Positions 7,857-14,864 of a DNA stretch of 44,853 bases are shown here, piece after piece. The stretch comes from Pseudoflavonifractor phocaeensis (GTDB lineage Bacteria; Bacillota; Clostridia; Oscillospirales; Oscillospiraceae). The notes below the pieces were generated by a model. That model made no database searches. It saw only the letters and a list, made by a program, of their open reading frames with translations, and was not told the origin of the DNA. The stretch is taken from assembly GCF_016901955.1 (NCBI RefSeq), contig NZ_JACJLC010000023.1, positions 1 to 44,853 on the forward strand. Reading direction: 5' to 3'. How positions within the stretch are numbered: the stretch's first letter is position 1; the number at the start of each line of letters is the position of its first letter. The translations under genes and the position numbers were made by a program.

Positions 7857-8582
7857 ATGGATCAACTGCTTGAACAGCTCCAGAATTGGATCGACGGGAG
7901 CCGGAGTATCGTTTTTTTTGGCGGCGCCGGCGTCAGCACAGAGTCGGGTATCCCGGACTTCCGCAGCGTGGATGGGCTGTACAACCAGCAGTACAAGTAC
8001 CCTCCGGAGACCATTTTGAGCCACACCTTTTTTGAGCGGAACACCGAGGAATTTTACCGGTTCTACCACAACAAGATGCTCTTTCCCGCCGCCAAGCCAA
8101 ATGCCGCCCATTTGAAGCTGGCCGAGCTGGAGCGGGCGGGCAAGCTGCGCGCGGTGGTGACCCAGAACATTGACGGGCTCCACCAGGCGGCGGGCAGCGT
8201 CAACGTCTATGAGCTCCATGGCTCGGTTCACCGGAACTACTGCATGAAGTGCCACGCCTTCTATGGCCTGGATTTCGTCATGGAGCAGGACGGGGTGCCC
8301 CGCTGTCCGGTGTGCGGCGGGCTCATCAAGCCCGACGTGGTGCTCTACGAGGAGGCCCTGGACCAGGAGACCATGGAAGCTGCTGTGCTGGCCATCTCCC
8401 GGGCGGATATGCTCATCATCGGAGGCACCTCCCTGGCGGTGTATCCGGCGGCGGGGCTGGTGCGCTACTACCGGGGGGACAAGCTGACCCTCATCAACAA
8501 GAGCCCCACTCCCTACGACATGGAGGCCGACCTGGTGATCAACAAGCCCATCGGGGCGGTGCTGGGGGCCATTCGGGTGTAA
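7857..8582 (+). CDS. cobB: NAD-dependent protein deacetylase (sirtuin)
   Basis: A Sir2-family enzyme that removes acyl groups from lysine using NAD. In the 241 residues I see the NAD-binding GAGVSTESGIPDFR (23-36), TQNIDGLH (102-109), the catalytic His121 in ELHGSV, and a four-Cys zinc site (Cys129, Cys132, Cys150, Cys153). The cofactor loop (DGLYNQQYKYPPE) and FYRFY segment resemble class U sirtuins such as that of Thermotoga, so deacetylase activity is more likely than desuccinylase. An AAGGAGG site is 7 nt before the ATG. It follows the feo genes without a clear terminator. Confidence 0.94.
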   Translation: MDQLLEQLQNWIDGSRSIVFFGGAGVSTESGIPDFRSVDGLYNQQYKYPPETILSHTFFERNTEEFYRFYHNKMLFPAAKPNAAHLKLAELERAGKLRAVVTQNIDGLHQAAGSVNVYELHGSVHRNYCMKCHAFYGLDFVMEQDGVPRCPVCGGLIKPDVVLYEEALDQETMEAAVLAISRADMLIIGGTSLAVYPAAGLVRYYRGDKLTLINKSPTPYDMEADLVINKPIGAVLGAIRV

Positions 8583-8595
8583 GAGACAGTGCCCC

Positions 8596-8624
8596 TTGCA
8601 AACGGCGCCTCGCCACAGTATAAT
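8596..8624 (+). promoter_or_regulatory. sigma-A promoter of the AlbA_2 gene
   Basis: TTGCAA (8596-8601) and consensus TATAAT (8619-8624) are separated by 17 nt. The promoter starts 14 nt after the sirtuin stop, so the next gene has its own promoter. Confidence 0.8.
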
Positions 8625-8649
8625 GGGGCAAAGGAGAGGGGGCGGGCCC

Positions 8650-9105
8650 ATGTTTGACTTTACCCAGATCAGCCATTACCGGGAGAACAACCGGCTGGAG
8701 GCCAAGCTGGCCACCGGCGGCCTGCCCCACAGTATTTGGGAGACCTATTCCGCTTTTGCCAACTCCTACGGCGGGGTGATCCTTTTGGGGGTGGAGGAGC
8801 TGCCCGACCACACCCTCCGGGTGCAGGGCCTGCTGGACCCCCAGGGCATGGTGGAGGAGCTGATGGCCGGTTTGGACGACCCGGCGGTGGTCAGCGTCAA
8901 CATCCTCCGGGAGGAGGACATCCAGATCCTCCACGTGGATGGGGGCGATATCGTGGCGGTCACCGTGCCCATGGCCCAGCGGGACCAGCTGCCGGTGTAC
9001 ATCGGGGGCAACCTGCGCCGGGGGGCCTACCGCCGCAGCGGGGACGGGGACTACCACTGCACCCAGGCTGAGCTCAACGCCATGCTGGGCAGCCGCTCCC
9101 ATTGA
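8650..9105 (+). CDS. stand-alone AlbA_2 (Schlafen-like) domain protein
   Basis: The 151-residue protein is almost wholly an AlbA_2 domain: ENNRLEAKLA near the N-terminus, SIWETYSAFANSYGGVILLG in the middle and a later VPVYIGGNLRRGAYRRSG segment. In most bacterial proteins this domain precedes an ATPase-like and a winged-helix region of 250 or more residues. Here the reading frame ends right after it, with no visible frameshifted remainder. Such proteins are thought to be nucleic-acid-binding regulators; the function here is unknown. The frame is open from 8596, but that stretch contains the promoter, so ATG 8650 is chosen (AAAGGAG upstream). Confidence 0.82.
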   Translation: MFDFTQISHYRENNRLEAKLATGGLPHSIWETYSAFANSYGGVILLGVEELPDHTLRVQGLLDPQGMVEELMAGLDDPAVVSVNILREEDIQILHVDGGDIVAVTVPMAQRDQLPVYIGGNLRRGAYRRSGDGDYHCTQAELNAMLGSRSH

Positions 9106-9106
9106 A

Positions 9107-9125
9107 GATTTTTGAGGTAAAAATC
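9107..9125 (+). other. small AT hairpin after the AlbA_2 gene
   Basis: GATTTTT (9107-9113) pairs perfectly with AAAAATC (9119-9125) around a GAGGT loop, 2 nt after the stop. It is too AT-rich to be a typical terminator and could be an operator or a 3' end structure. Confidence 0.35.
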
Positions 9126-9151
9126 CCACCGCAACCCAAAGTTGACAGGAA

Positions 9152-9198
9152 AAAACCCAAACGCAACCGCAAATTGGTTCCGGTTGCGCTTGGGTTTT
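9152..9198. repeat. 17-bp inverted repeat before the XRE membrane regulator
   Basis: The arms 9152-9168 and 9182-9198 match at 16 of 17 positions (AAAACCCAA, one differing base, then CGCAACC) with a 13-nt spacer. The right arm ends in TTTT, so it can act as a terminator for the AlbA_2 gene. A partial third copy (CGCAACCCAAA) lies at about 9130-9140. A TTGACA (9142-9147) is next to it but has no matching -10. It may equally be an autoregulatory operator of the following gene. Confidence 0.6.
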
Positions 9199-9234
9199 GT
9201 TATGCTGATGCCTGCTGAGAAGGAGGGAAAAGCC

Positions 9235-10164
9235 ATGAGCTTTGGCACAAATCTGCAATTTCTGCGGGACCAGGCGGGCATGACCCAGGAGGGGCTGGCG
9301 GAGGCCCTCCAGGTGTCCCGTCAGTCGGTGAGCAAGTGGGAGTCGGACGCCAGCTTCCCGGAGATGGAGAAGCTGCTCATCCTGTGCGACCTGTTCCATA
9401 CTGATCTGGATACCCTGCTGCGGCAGGATGTGAGCCAGAAGTTTTATAGCGACACCGTGGGCTATGACCGGTTCATGAACTGGTTTTCCAACTGGGTGGC
9501 CTTTTCCATCGGCCTGATCATTCTGTCGGTGGCCTTTGGGTTGGGCTGCCGGGGCTGGTTTGGGGCGCCGGAGATTGCCGTCCCTGCGGTGCTGCTGTCC
9601 GGCGTGGCGGTGGCGGTTGCCATTCTCATCGTGGCCGGGATGCGGTATGACCGCTTTGAGAAGGAGCACCCCACACTCCAGGATTTCTATACCAAAGAGG
9701 AGCGGGAGCGCTATCTGAACCGGTTCCCCTTTCTGATCGCCCTTCCGGTGGCAGGCATCATCATCGGGACCCTGTGGCTGGTGCTGCTGGGTGAATGGGC
9801 TGAGCAGCGGGGCGAGCGGGCAGAAATGGGCTTGGTTGCCGGCTTTTTGGCAGTGGTGGCTGTAGCGGTAACAGTGCTGGTATGGGCGGCACTCCGTAAA
9901 GGAAAATACGATATTGAAGCCTGGAACAAACAGCACAACCCCAGCCCGGAAGAGCTGGCCCGCCAGAAAAAAGCGGGCTGGGTGTGTGGCGCCATCATGA
10001 TCGCTGCCACCGTGATCTATATGATCGTAGGCTTTGGTTCTATGGCCGCTGTGGGAGATTACAGCGGCGACTGGGGCTGGCGCTGGGGATGGATCGTCTA
10101 TCCTATTGCCGGGGTGATCTGCGCTTTGGTCTCCCACCTGATCGAAAAGGAAGAGGACGACTGA
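9235..10164 (+). CDS. XRE-family regulator with six membrane helices
   Basis: A 309-residue protein with an N-terminal HTH_3 domain (about residues 4-60; TQEGLAEALQVSRQSVSKWE). About six hydrophobic segments follow (roughly 83-105, 113-136, 163-186, 197-220, 246-270 and 282-302). Family members are DNA-binding proteins held at the membrane; many sense envelope stress, but no signal is known here. The frame runs upstream to 9142, but ATG 9235 gives the canonical MSFGTNLQFLR start and follows an AAGGAGG site. It is flanked by an inverted repeat upstream and a terminator downstream. Confidence 0.88.
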   Translation: MSFGTNLQFLRDQAGMTQEGLAEALQVSRQSVSKWESDASFPEMEKLLILCDLFHTDLDTLLRQDVSQKFYSDTVGYDRFMNWFSNWVAFSIGLIILSVAFGLGCRGWFGAPEIAVPAVLLSGVAVAVAILIVAGMRYDRFEKEHPTLQDFYTKEERERYLNRFPFLIALPVAGIIIGTLWLVLLGEWAEQRGERAEMGLVAGFLAVVAVAVTVLVWAALRKGKYDIEAWNKQHNPSPEELARQKKAGWVCGAIMIAATVIYMIVGFGSMAAVGDYSGDWGWRWGWIVYPIAGVICALVSHLIEKEEDD

Positions 10165-10165
10165 C

Positions 10166-10206
10166 AAACCCCGCCTGCCGCGGCCGCGGCAGGCGGGGTT
10201 TTGCTT
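10166..10206. terminator. bidirectional terminator between the XRE gene and trxA
   Basis: A perfect 36-bp palindrome (10166-10183 with 10184-10201, core CCGCCTGCCGCGG) is flanked by A and T runs on both sides. It lies between convergent stop codons. Confidence 0.85.
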
Positions 10207-10519
10207 ACAGGTTGCCGTCCAGCACGGCGGTGTAGGCCTGGGGAGGCATGACGCCCACCTTCCGGTCGAACTCCTTGCCGTCCTTCAGGAACACCACGGT
10301 GGGGATGCTCATGACCCCGAAGCGCCGGGCCAGGTCGAGCTCGTCGTCCACGTTGACCTTGCCCACCAGGGCCTTGCCCTCGTACTTGCCCGCCAGATCC
10401 TCCATGACGGGAGCCAGCATCTTGCAGGGGCCGCACCAGGAGGCCCAGAAGTCCACCATGGAAATGCCGTTGGAAACCGCCTTGTCAAAGGCCTCGTTGG
10501 TGAGATGAATGATAGACAT
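10205..10519 (-). CDS. trxA: thioredoxin
   Basis: A 104-residue cytoplasmic thiol-disulfide carrier. The active site WASWCGPCKM is intact (Cys29 and Cys32), with the conserved cis-proline in SIPTVVFL and the usual end of the fold. Size is typical of TrxA. An AAAGGAAG site lies 8 nt before the ATG. It is the last gene of the arsR-trxB-trxA unit, 18 nt after trxB, so it is most likely the electron acceptor of that reductase. Confidence 0.96.
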   Translation of the reverse strand: MSIIHLTNEAFDKAVSNGISMVDFWASWCGPCKMLAPVMEDLAGKYEGKALVGKVNVDDELDLARRFGVMSIPTVVFLKDGKEFDRKVGVMPPQAYTAVLDGNL

Positions 10520-10537
10520 AGTAAACTTCCTTTCTGT

Positions 10538-11398
10538 TTATCCCTTTTGATTTGTGATTTGATCCACATATTCCGCCGCCCGGAGGCCGGCCACCAGGCC
10601 CTCCCCCACCGCCTTGGACACCTGGAGGGGCAGCCCCGCGCAGTCCCCGGCGGCAAATACCCCGGGTACGCTGGTGGCCATGTTCCGGTCTACCCGGATA
10701 TAGCCCTCCTCCAGCGCCAGGCCGGGCAGCAGGTCCGCCGGGGCCATGGAGGACCGGAGGATGAATACCCCCTCGCAGGGGATGGTCACGCTGCCCGCCC
10801 GCAGGCCGGTGACGGCCTGCTCTCCCAGGATCTCCGGCCTGGGGGCCTTCACGAAGGGGATGTCGGTCCGCAGGTGTTCCGGGGCCTTGTCGCTGACGTA
10901 GGTGACCTTACACCCCAGCTCCTGGAGGTAGTTGGCCTCCTGGGGGGCGTCGGCGGCCTTGCCGATGACGGCCACCTCCTTGCCCCGGTAGAGCATCCCG
11001 TCGCAGGTGGCGCAGTAGCTCACCCCCCGGCCCAGGAAGGCCTCCTCCCCGGGGTATTTGTTGGCCCGCACCACCCCGGTGGCCAGGACGACGGCCCGGG
11101 CCTGCTCCATGTCGGAGCCGATGCTGAGATAGAATGTGTCGCCCATGGGCATGATATTCAGCACCCGGCCCTCTTTTTCCTCCGCTCCGGCCTCTGCCGC
11201 GTGGGCGTGGAACCGGTCCAGCAGCTCCTGGCCGGTGATCCCCCAGAAGCCCAGGTAGTTGTCGATCTGAGGGGTTTTATACAGGGCGTTGTCCCGACGG
11301 TCGCCGCTGACCACCAGCACCGATTTGCCCCTGGCCCTGGCCTGGACGGCGGCGGACAGCCCGGCGGGGCCGCCGCCGATCACTGCGATGTCGTACAA
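10538..11398 (-). CDS. trxB: thioredoxin reductase-like flavoprotein lacking NADPH motifs
   Basis: A 286-residue FAD protein of the thioredoxin reductase fold. The FAD site is intact (GGGPAG at 8-13, AAGDC at 249-253) and the redox pair is CATC (129-132). The pyridine-nucleotide domain is not standard. Where TrxB has GGGDSA this protein has GKAADA (146-151), and the HRR-x-x-x-R segment is replaced by VSDKAPEHLR (168-177). This pattern fits the ferredoxin-dependent flavin thioredoxin reductases (FFTR) of anaerobes better than NADPH-TrxB. Start is TTG with a GAGGAGG site; the first 19 nt overlap arsR. Electron donor is inferred, not shown. Confidence 0.88.
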   Translation of the reverse strand: MYDIAVIGGGPAGLSAAVQARARGKSVLVVSGDRRDNALYKTPQIDNYLGFWGITGQELLDRFHAHAAEAGAEEKEGRVLNIMPMGDTFYLSIGSDMEQARAVVLATGVVRANKYPGEEAFLGRGVSYCATCDGMLYRGKEVAVIGKAADAPQEANYLQELGCKVTYVSDKAPEHLRTDIPFVKAPRPEILGEQAVTGLRAGSVTIPCEGVFILRSSMAPADLLPGLALEEGYIRVDRNMATSVPGVFAAGDCAGLPLQVSKAVGEGLVAGLRAAEYVDQITNQKG

Positions 11399-11694
11399 TG
11401 GTATTCCTCCTCACATTCTCCGAAGAGGGCGGCCACCACGGCGGCAGCCCTGGGGTCGGAGACCTCGTAATAGACCTCGTTGCCCGACCGGGCGGCCTTT
11501 ACAATGCCGGCGGCCTTCAGGCGCATCAGGTGCTGAGAGATACAGGACTGGGACTGGCCGGTGTTAGCCTCCATGCATCCCACGTTGCGGCAGCCGCAGT
11601 GGAGCAGGCCCCGGACAATGCGCAGCCGCAGGGGATGGGAGAGGGCCTTGAGCAGTTCGGACTTCTCCAGATAGATGGTATCCTGTTCCTCCAA
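11380..11694 (-). CDS. ArsR-family metal or thiol-responsive repressor
   Basis: A 104-residue winged-helix repressor of the ArsR/SmtB family. The N-terminal helices carry ALSHPLRLRIVRGLL, and the recognition helix region is GQSQSCISQHLMRLK. Cysteines lie in LHCGCRNVGC (about residues 32-41), in the recognition helix, and in a C-terminal GEC...YHC pair. They could bind a thiophilic metal or form disulfides or persulfides. Start is TTG with a GGGGAGG site. It heads the trxB-trxA unit and probably controls its own promoter at 11727-11754. The inducer cannot be told from sequence. Confidence 0.9.
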   Translation of the reverse strand: MEEQDTIYLEKSELLKALSHPLRLRIVRGLLHCGCRNVGCMEANTGQSQSCISQHLMRLKAAGIVKAARSGNEVYYEVSDPRAAAVVAALFGECEEEYHCTTSQ

Positions 11695-11726
11695 TGGGAT
11701 CGCCTCCCCGTTTTGTTCTGTTTATT

Positions 11727-11754
11727 ATTATATTCAAATATTCTAATATGTCAA
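11727..11754 (-). promoter_or_regulatory. promoter and probable ArsR operator of the arsR-trxB-trxA unit
   Basis: On the - strand TTGACA (11754-11749) and TATAAT (11732-11727) are 16 nt apart. The spacer and -10 are AT-rich and contain an imperfect palindrome with ATATT and AATAT arms (11730-11749), the size of an ArsR/SmtB site. Binding there would block RNA polymerase. Confidence 0.75.
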
Positions 11755-11798
11755 GAGGGAATCCTACTTTTTTTCTGGAGAATTTTCCGGCGGGCAGG

Positions 11799-11844
11799 TT
11801 GACAGGACTAACTGCCTGGGGTATACTACACCCCAGGGGGGTGT
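11799..11844 (+). promoter_or_regulatory. promoter and CsoR operator of csoR-copA
   Basis: TTGACA (11799-11804) and TATACT (11822-11827) are 17 nt apart. The inverted repeat ACACCCC (11828-11834) and GGGGTGT (11838-11844) starts at the -10 and covers the start point. G-tract palindromes of this kind are typical CsoR sites, so copper should release repression. Confidence 0.82.
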
Positions 11845-11849
11845 CTGAC

Positions 11850-12113
11850 ATGATGGCAGACCAGAAAACCGTCCTCCGGCTGCTGCGTACCGCCCGGGGA
11901 CAGGTCGATGGCATTATCAAAATGGTGGAGGAGGATCGGTACTGTATCGATATCTCCCAGCAGCTTATGGCCACCGAGGCCATGCTCAATCGTACCAACA
12001 AGGAGGTGCTGGCCGCCCACCTGAAGCACTGCGTCCAGGAGGCGGAGACGCCGGAGGAGCGCAGCCAGAAGGTGGACGAGTTCATTACCACCCTGGGACG
12101 TATTTTAAAGTAG
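11850..12113 (+). CDS. csoR: CsoR-family copper-sensing repressor
   Basis: An 87-residue all-helical repressor that leaves DNA when Cu(I) binds. The Cys-His-Cys site is intact with family spacing: Cys32, His57 and Cys61, that is 25 and 4 residues apart. The helix RTARGQVDGIIKMVEEDRYC is characteristic. The frame is open from 11694, but that region contains the promoter and operator, so the start is ATG 11850 (or 11853). copA follows after 12 nt, which supports copper as the signal. Confidence 0.93.
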   Translation: MMADQKTVLRLLRTARGQVDGIIKMVEEDRYCIDISQQLMATEAMLNRTNKEVLAAHLKHCVQEAETPEERSQKVDEFITTLGRILK

Positions 12114-12125
12114 AAAGGCGACACG

Positions 12126-14648
12126 ATGAAGCAAAAGTTTGATGTGACCGGCATGACCTGCACAGCGTGCTCGGCCCATGTGGAAAAAGCGGTGTGCCAG
12201 GTGGCGGGGGTGGACCAGGTCAACGTGAACCTGCTGGGCAACTCCATGCTGGTGGACTACAACGAGGACCAGACCGACTCCGCCGCCATCATCCGGGCGG
12301 TGGAGGCGGCGGGCTACGGGGCGTCCATCCCCGGCGGCAGGGCAAAGGCCGCCCCCGTCCGGGCCAACCCCATGGAGGAGGAGGCCGCCGGCATGAAGCG
12401 GCGGTTCTTTGCCTCCCTGGTGTTTTTGCTCCCCCTGTTTTACATCGCTATGGGCCACATGATGGGCTGGCCCCTGCCCGGCTTCTTCCACGATACGGGC
12501 AACGTGATGGTGGTGGCCATGATTCAGTTTCTGCTCACCCTGCCCATCATGTACCTGAACCGGAAATACTACACCGTGGGCTTCAGGACCCTGTGGCACC
12601 GGGCACCCAATATGGACTCCCTCATCGCCCTGGGCTCCACCGCCGCGGTGGTCTACGGGGTGGCCGCCCTGTTCCAGATGGCCTGGGGTCTGGGCCACGG
12701 GGATCAGGCTCGGGTGGACAAGTGGTCTATGGACCTGTACTTTGAGTCCGCCGGCATGATCCTCACTCTCATCACCCTGGGCAAATGGCTGGAGACCCGG
12801 TCCAAGGGCAAGACCAGCCAGGCCATTACCCGCCTCATGGATCTGGCCCCCAAGACTGCCCTGGTGGTGCGGGATGGGGCAGAGATGGAGCTGCCGGTGG
12901 AGGAGGTGATGGTGGGGGACATCATTGTGGTCAAGCCCGGCGGCCGGGTGCCGGTGGACGGGGTAGTGGTCTCCGGGGGCTCCTCGGTGGACGAGTCTGC
13001 CCTCACCGGTGAGTCCATCCCGGTGGAAAAGGGCCCGGGGGACAAGGTGGCCGCCGCCACCATCAACAAGAACGGCTCCTTTACCTTCCGGGCCACCCGG
13101 GTGGGGGAGGACACCACCCTGGCCCAGATGATCCGACTGGTGGAGGAGGCTTCCTCCTCCAAGGCTCCCATCGCCAAGCTGGCCGACAAGGTGGCGGGGG
13201 TGTTCGTGCCCACCGTCATTGCCATTGCCCTGGTGACGGCGGCGGTGTGGCTCATTCTTACCCAATCCGTGGAGTCCGCCCTTACCGCCGGGGTGGCGGT
13301 GCTGGTGATCTCCTGCCCCTGCGCCCTGGGGCTGGCCACTCCGGTGGCCATTATGGTGGGCACCGGCAAGGGCGCGGAAAACGGCATCCTAATCAAATCC
13401 GCCGAAGCCCTGGAGACCCTCCACACCATCCAGACCGTGGTGGTGGATAAGACAGGCACCCTGACCCAGGGCAAGCCTCAGGTCACCGACTGTATCCCCG
13501 CCCCCGGCGTGACCGAGGAGGAGCTTTTATGCGTGGCTGCCTCCCTGGAAAAGCCCTCGGAGCACCCCCTGGCCGACGCCATCACAGCGGAGGCCAGGGC
13601 CCGGAATATCCCCCTGGTGGAGGTGGAGGGCTTCCAGGCCGCTCCGGGCCGGGGCATCCGGGGTGCGCTCCACGGAGAGGAAATCCTGGCGGGCAACCAG
13701 GCCATGCTGGAGCAGGCCGGTATCTCCCTGGCTGGCTTTGAGGCCAGGGGAGAGGAGCTGGCCCAGGCGGGTAAAACTCCGCTGTACTTTGCCCAGCGGG
13801 ACAGGATGCTGGGTGTGGTGGCGGTGGCCGACCGGCCCAAGCCCACCAGCGCCGCGGCGGTGCAGGCCTTCCGGGAGCTGGGCATCGACGTGGTGATGCT
13901 CACCGGCGACAACCAGCGCACCGCCCAGGCGGTGGGTCAGGAGCTGGGGGTGAGTCAGGTCATCGCCCAGGTGCTCCCCCAGGACAAGGAAAAGGCGGTG
14001 GCCGCCCTCCAGGCCCAGGGGAAGCGGGTGGCCATGATCGGCGACGGGGTGAACGACGCCCCTGCCCTGGCCAGGGCCGATGTGGGCATGGCCATCGGGG
14101 CGGGCACCGACGTAGCCATCGAATCGGCGGACATTGTGCTGATGAAGAGTGACCTGCTGGATGCGGTGACGGCGGTGCGGCTGTCCAAAAAGGTGATCCG
14201 CAATATCAAGGAGAACCTGTTCTGGGCCTTTATCTACAACATCATCGGCATTCCGCTGGCCGCCGGGGTATGGGCGCCCATAACCGGCTGGCAGCTCTCT
14301 CCCATGTTCGGGGCGGCAGCCATGAGCATGAGCTCGGTGTGCGTGGTCACCAACGCCCTGCGCCTGCGGTTTTTCAAGCCGGACCGCCGGGAAGTTCCGG
14401 CGGAGCCGGAACAAATCCATTCAGAGAAAGGAACTGAGAACATGAAAAAGACTATGCTGATCGAGGGCATGATGTGCCCTCACTGTCAGGCCCACGTGGA
14501 AAAGGCACTCAACGCATTGGAAGGAGTCAGCGCCACGGTGGATCTGGCGGCCAAGACCGCTACGGTCACCCTGACCGGCCAGGTGTCCGACGAGACCCTG
14601 ACCAATGCCGTCACCGAGGCGGGCTATCAGGTGGTGTCTCTGAGTTAA
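12126..14648 (+). CDS. copA: Cu(I)-exporting P1B ATPase with C-terminal CopZ-like domain
   Basis: An 840-residue heavy-metal P-type ATPase that pumps Cu(I) out of the cell. It has an N-terminal HMA domain (GMTCTAC, Cys12 and Cys15), eight expected membrane helices, the actuator TGES, the transport motif CPC (397-399), the phosphorylation motif DKTGT (441 on), the HP motif in SEHPLAD, and GDGVND (639 on). A second HMA domain (GMMCPHC, Cys784 and Cys787) follows at 773-840 after a short hydrophilic linker. That linker contains a ribosome-site-like sequence and an ATG, so free CopZ may also be made. Most CopA proteins carry HMA domains only at the N-terminus. Confidence 0.95.
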   Translation: MKQKFDVTGMTCTACSAHVEKAVCQVAGVDQVNVNLLGNSMLVDYNEDQTDSAAIIRAVEAAGYGASIPGGRAKAAPVRANPMEEEAAGMKRRFFASLVFLLPLFYIAMGHMMGWPLPGFFHDTGNVMVVAMIQFLLTLPIMYLNRKYYTVGFRTLWHRAPNMDSLIALGSTAAVVYGVAALFQMAWGLGHGDQARVDKWSMDLYFESAGMILTLITLGKWLETRSKGKTSQAITRLMDLAPKTALVVRDGAEMELPVEEVMVGDIIVVKPGGRVPVDGVVVSGGSSVDESALTGESIPVEKGPGDKVAAATINKNGSFTFRATRVGEDTTLAQMIRLVEEASSSKAPIAKLADKVAGVFVPTVIAIALVTAAVWLILTQSVESALTAGVAVLVISCPCALGLATPVAIMVGTGKGAENGILIKSAEALETLHTIQTVVVDKTGTLTQGKPQVTDCIPAPGVTEEELLCVAASLEKPSEHPLADAITAEARARNIPLVEVEGFQAAPGRGIRGALHGEEILAGNQAMLEQAGISLAGFEARGEELAQAGKTPLYFAQRDRMLGVVAVADRPKPTSAAAVQAFRELGIDVVMLTGDNQRTAQAVGQELGVSQVIAQVLPQDKEKAVAALQAQGKRVAMIGDGVNDAPALARADVGMAIGAGTDVAIESADIVLMKSDLLDAVTAVRLSKKVIRNIKENLFWAFIYNIIGIPLAAGVWAPITGWQLSPMFGAAAMSMSSVCVVTNALRLRFFKPDRREVPAEPEQIHSEKGTENMKKTMLIEGMMCPHCQAHVEKALNALEGVSATVDLAAKTATVTLTGQVSDETLTNAVTEAGYQVVSLS
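14427..14444 (+). promoter_or_regulatory. possible internal ribosome site and start for free CopZ
   Basis: Inside copA an AAAGGA (14427-14432) lies 9 nt before the in-frame ATG at 14442. Starting there would give a 68-residue HMA protein ([15 protein letters not shown] onward, ending at 14648), the size of a CopZ copper chaperone. The preceding linker residues ([11 protein letters not shown]) look like a translated former intergenic region. Confidence 0.45.
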
Positions 14649-14656
14649 GCCGCAGG

Positions 14657-14690
14657 GCCTGCCGCGTATGGGCGCGGCAGGCTCTTTTTT
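14657..14690 (+). terminator. intrinsic terminator of csoR-copA
   Basis: A perfect 10-bp stem (14657-14666 with 14673-14682, GCCTGCCGCG/CGCGGCAGGC) has a TATGGG loop and a TCTTTTTT tail. Confidence 0.9.
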
Positions 14691-14752
14691 CTTCAAGCTG
14701 AAGAGGACCGGCATCAAACGTGAAAAAAATGAGGAACGTGCTAAAATGAAGA

Positions 14753-14781
14753 TTGCCCTTTGAAGCGGAACCGTGTATAAT
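14753..14781 (+). promoter_or_regulatory. sigma-A promoter of the BMP lipoprotein gene
   Basis: TTGCCC (14753-14758) and consensus TATAAT (14776-14781) are separated by 17 nt. The leader of about 77 nt can form a small hairpin (CCC...GGG, about 14807-14830); no known riboswitch fits it. Confidence 0.75.
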
Positions 14782-14864
14782 AGAGACAAGCTCAGGAGGA
14801 AAAGATCCCAAGGTTCTGGACCGACCTGGGCCATTTTATTCTATAGAAGGGAAGGTAGATCACA

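Noticed and set aside
14782-14864. Possible riboswitch in the leader of the nucleoside-binding lipoprotein
   Set aside because: A purine riboswitch would fit the function, but the conserved purine-aptamer loops are absent and only a small hairpin is visible.
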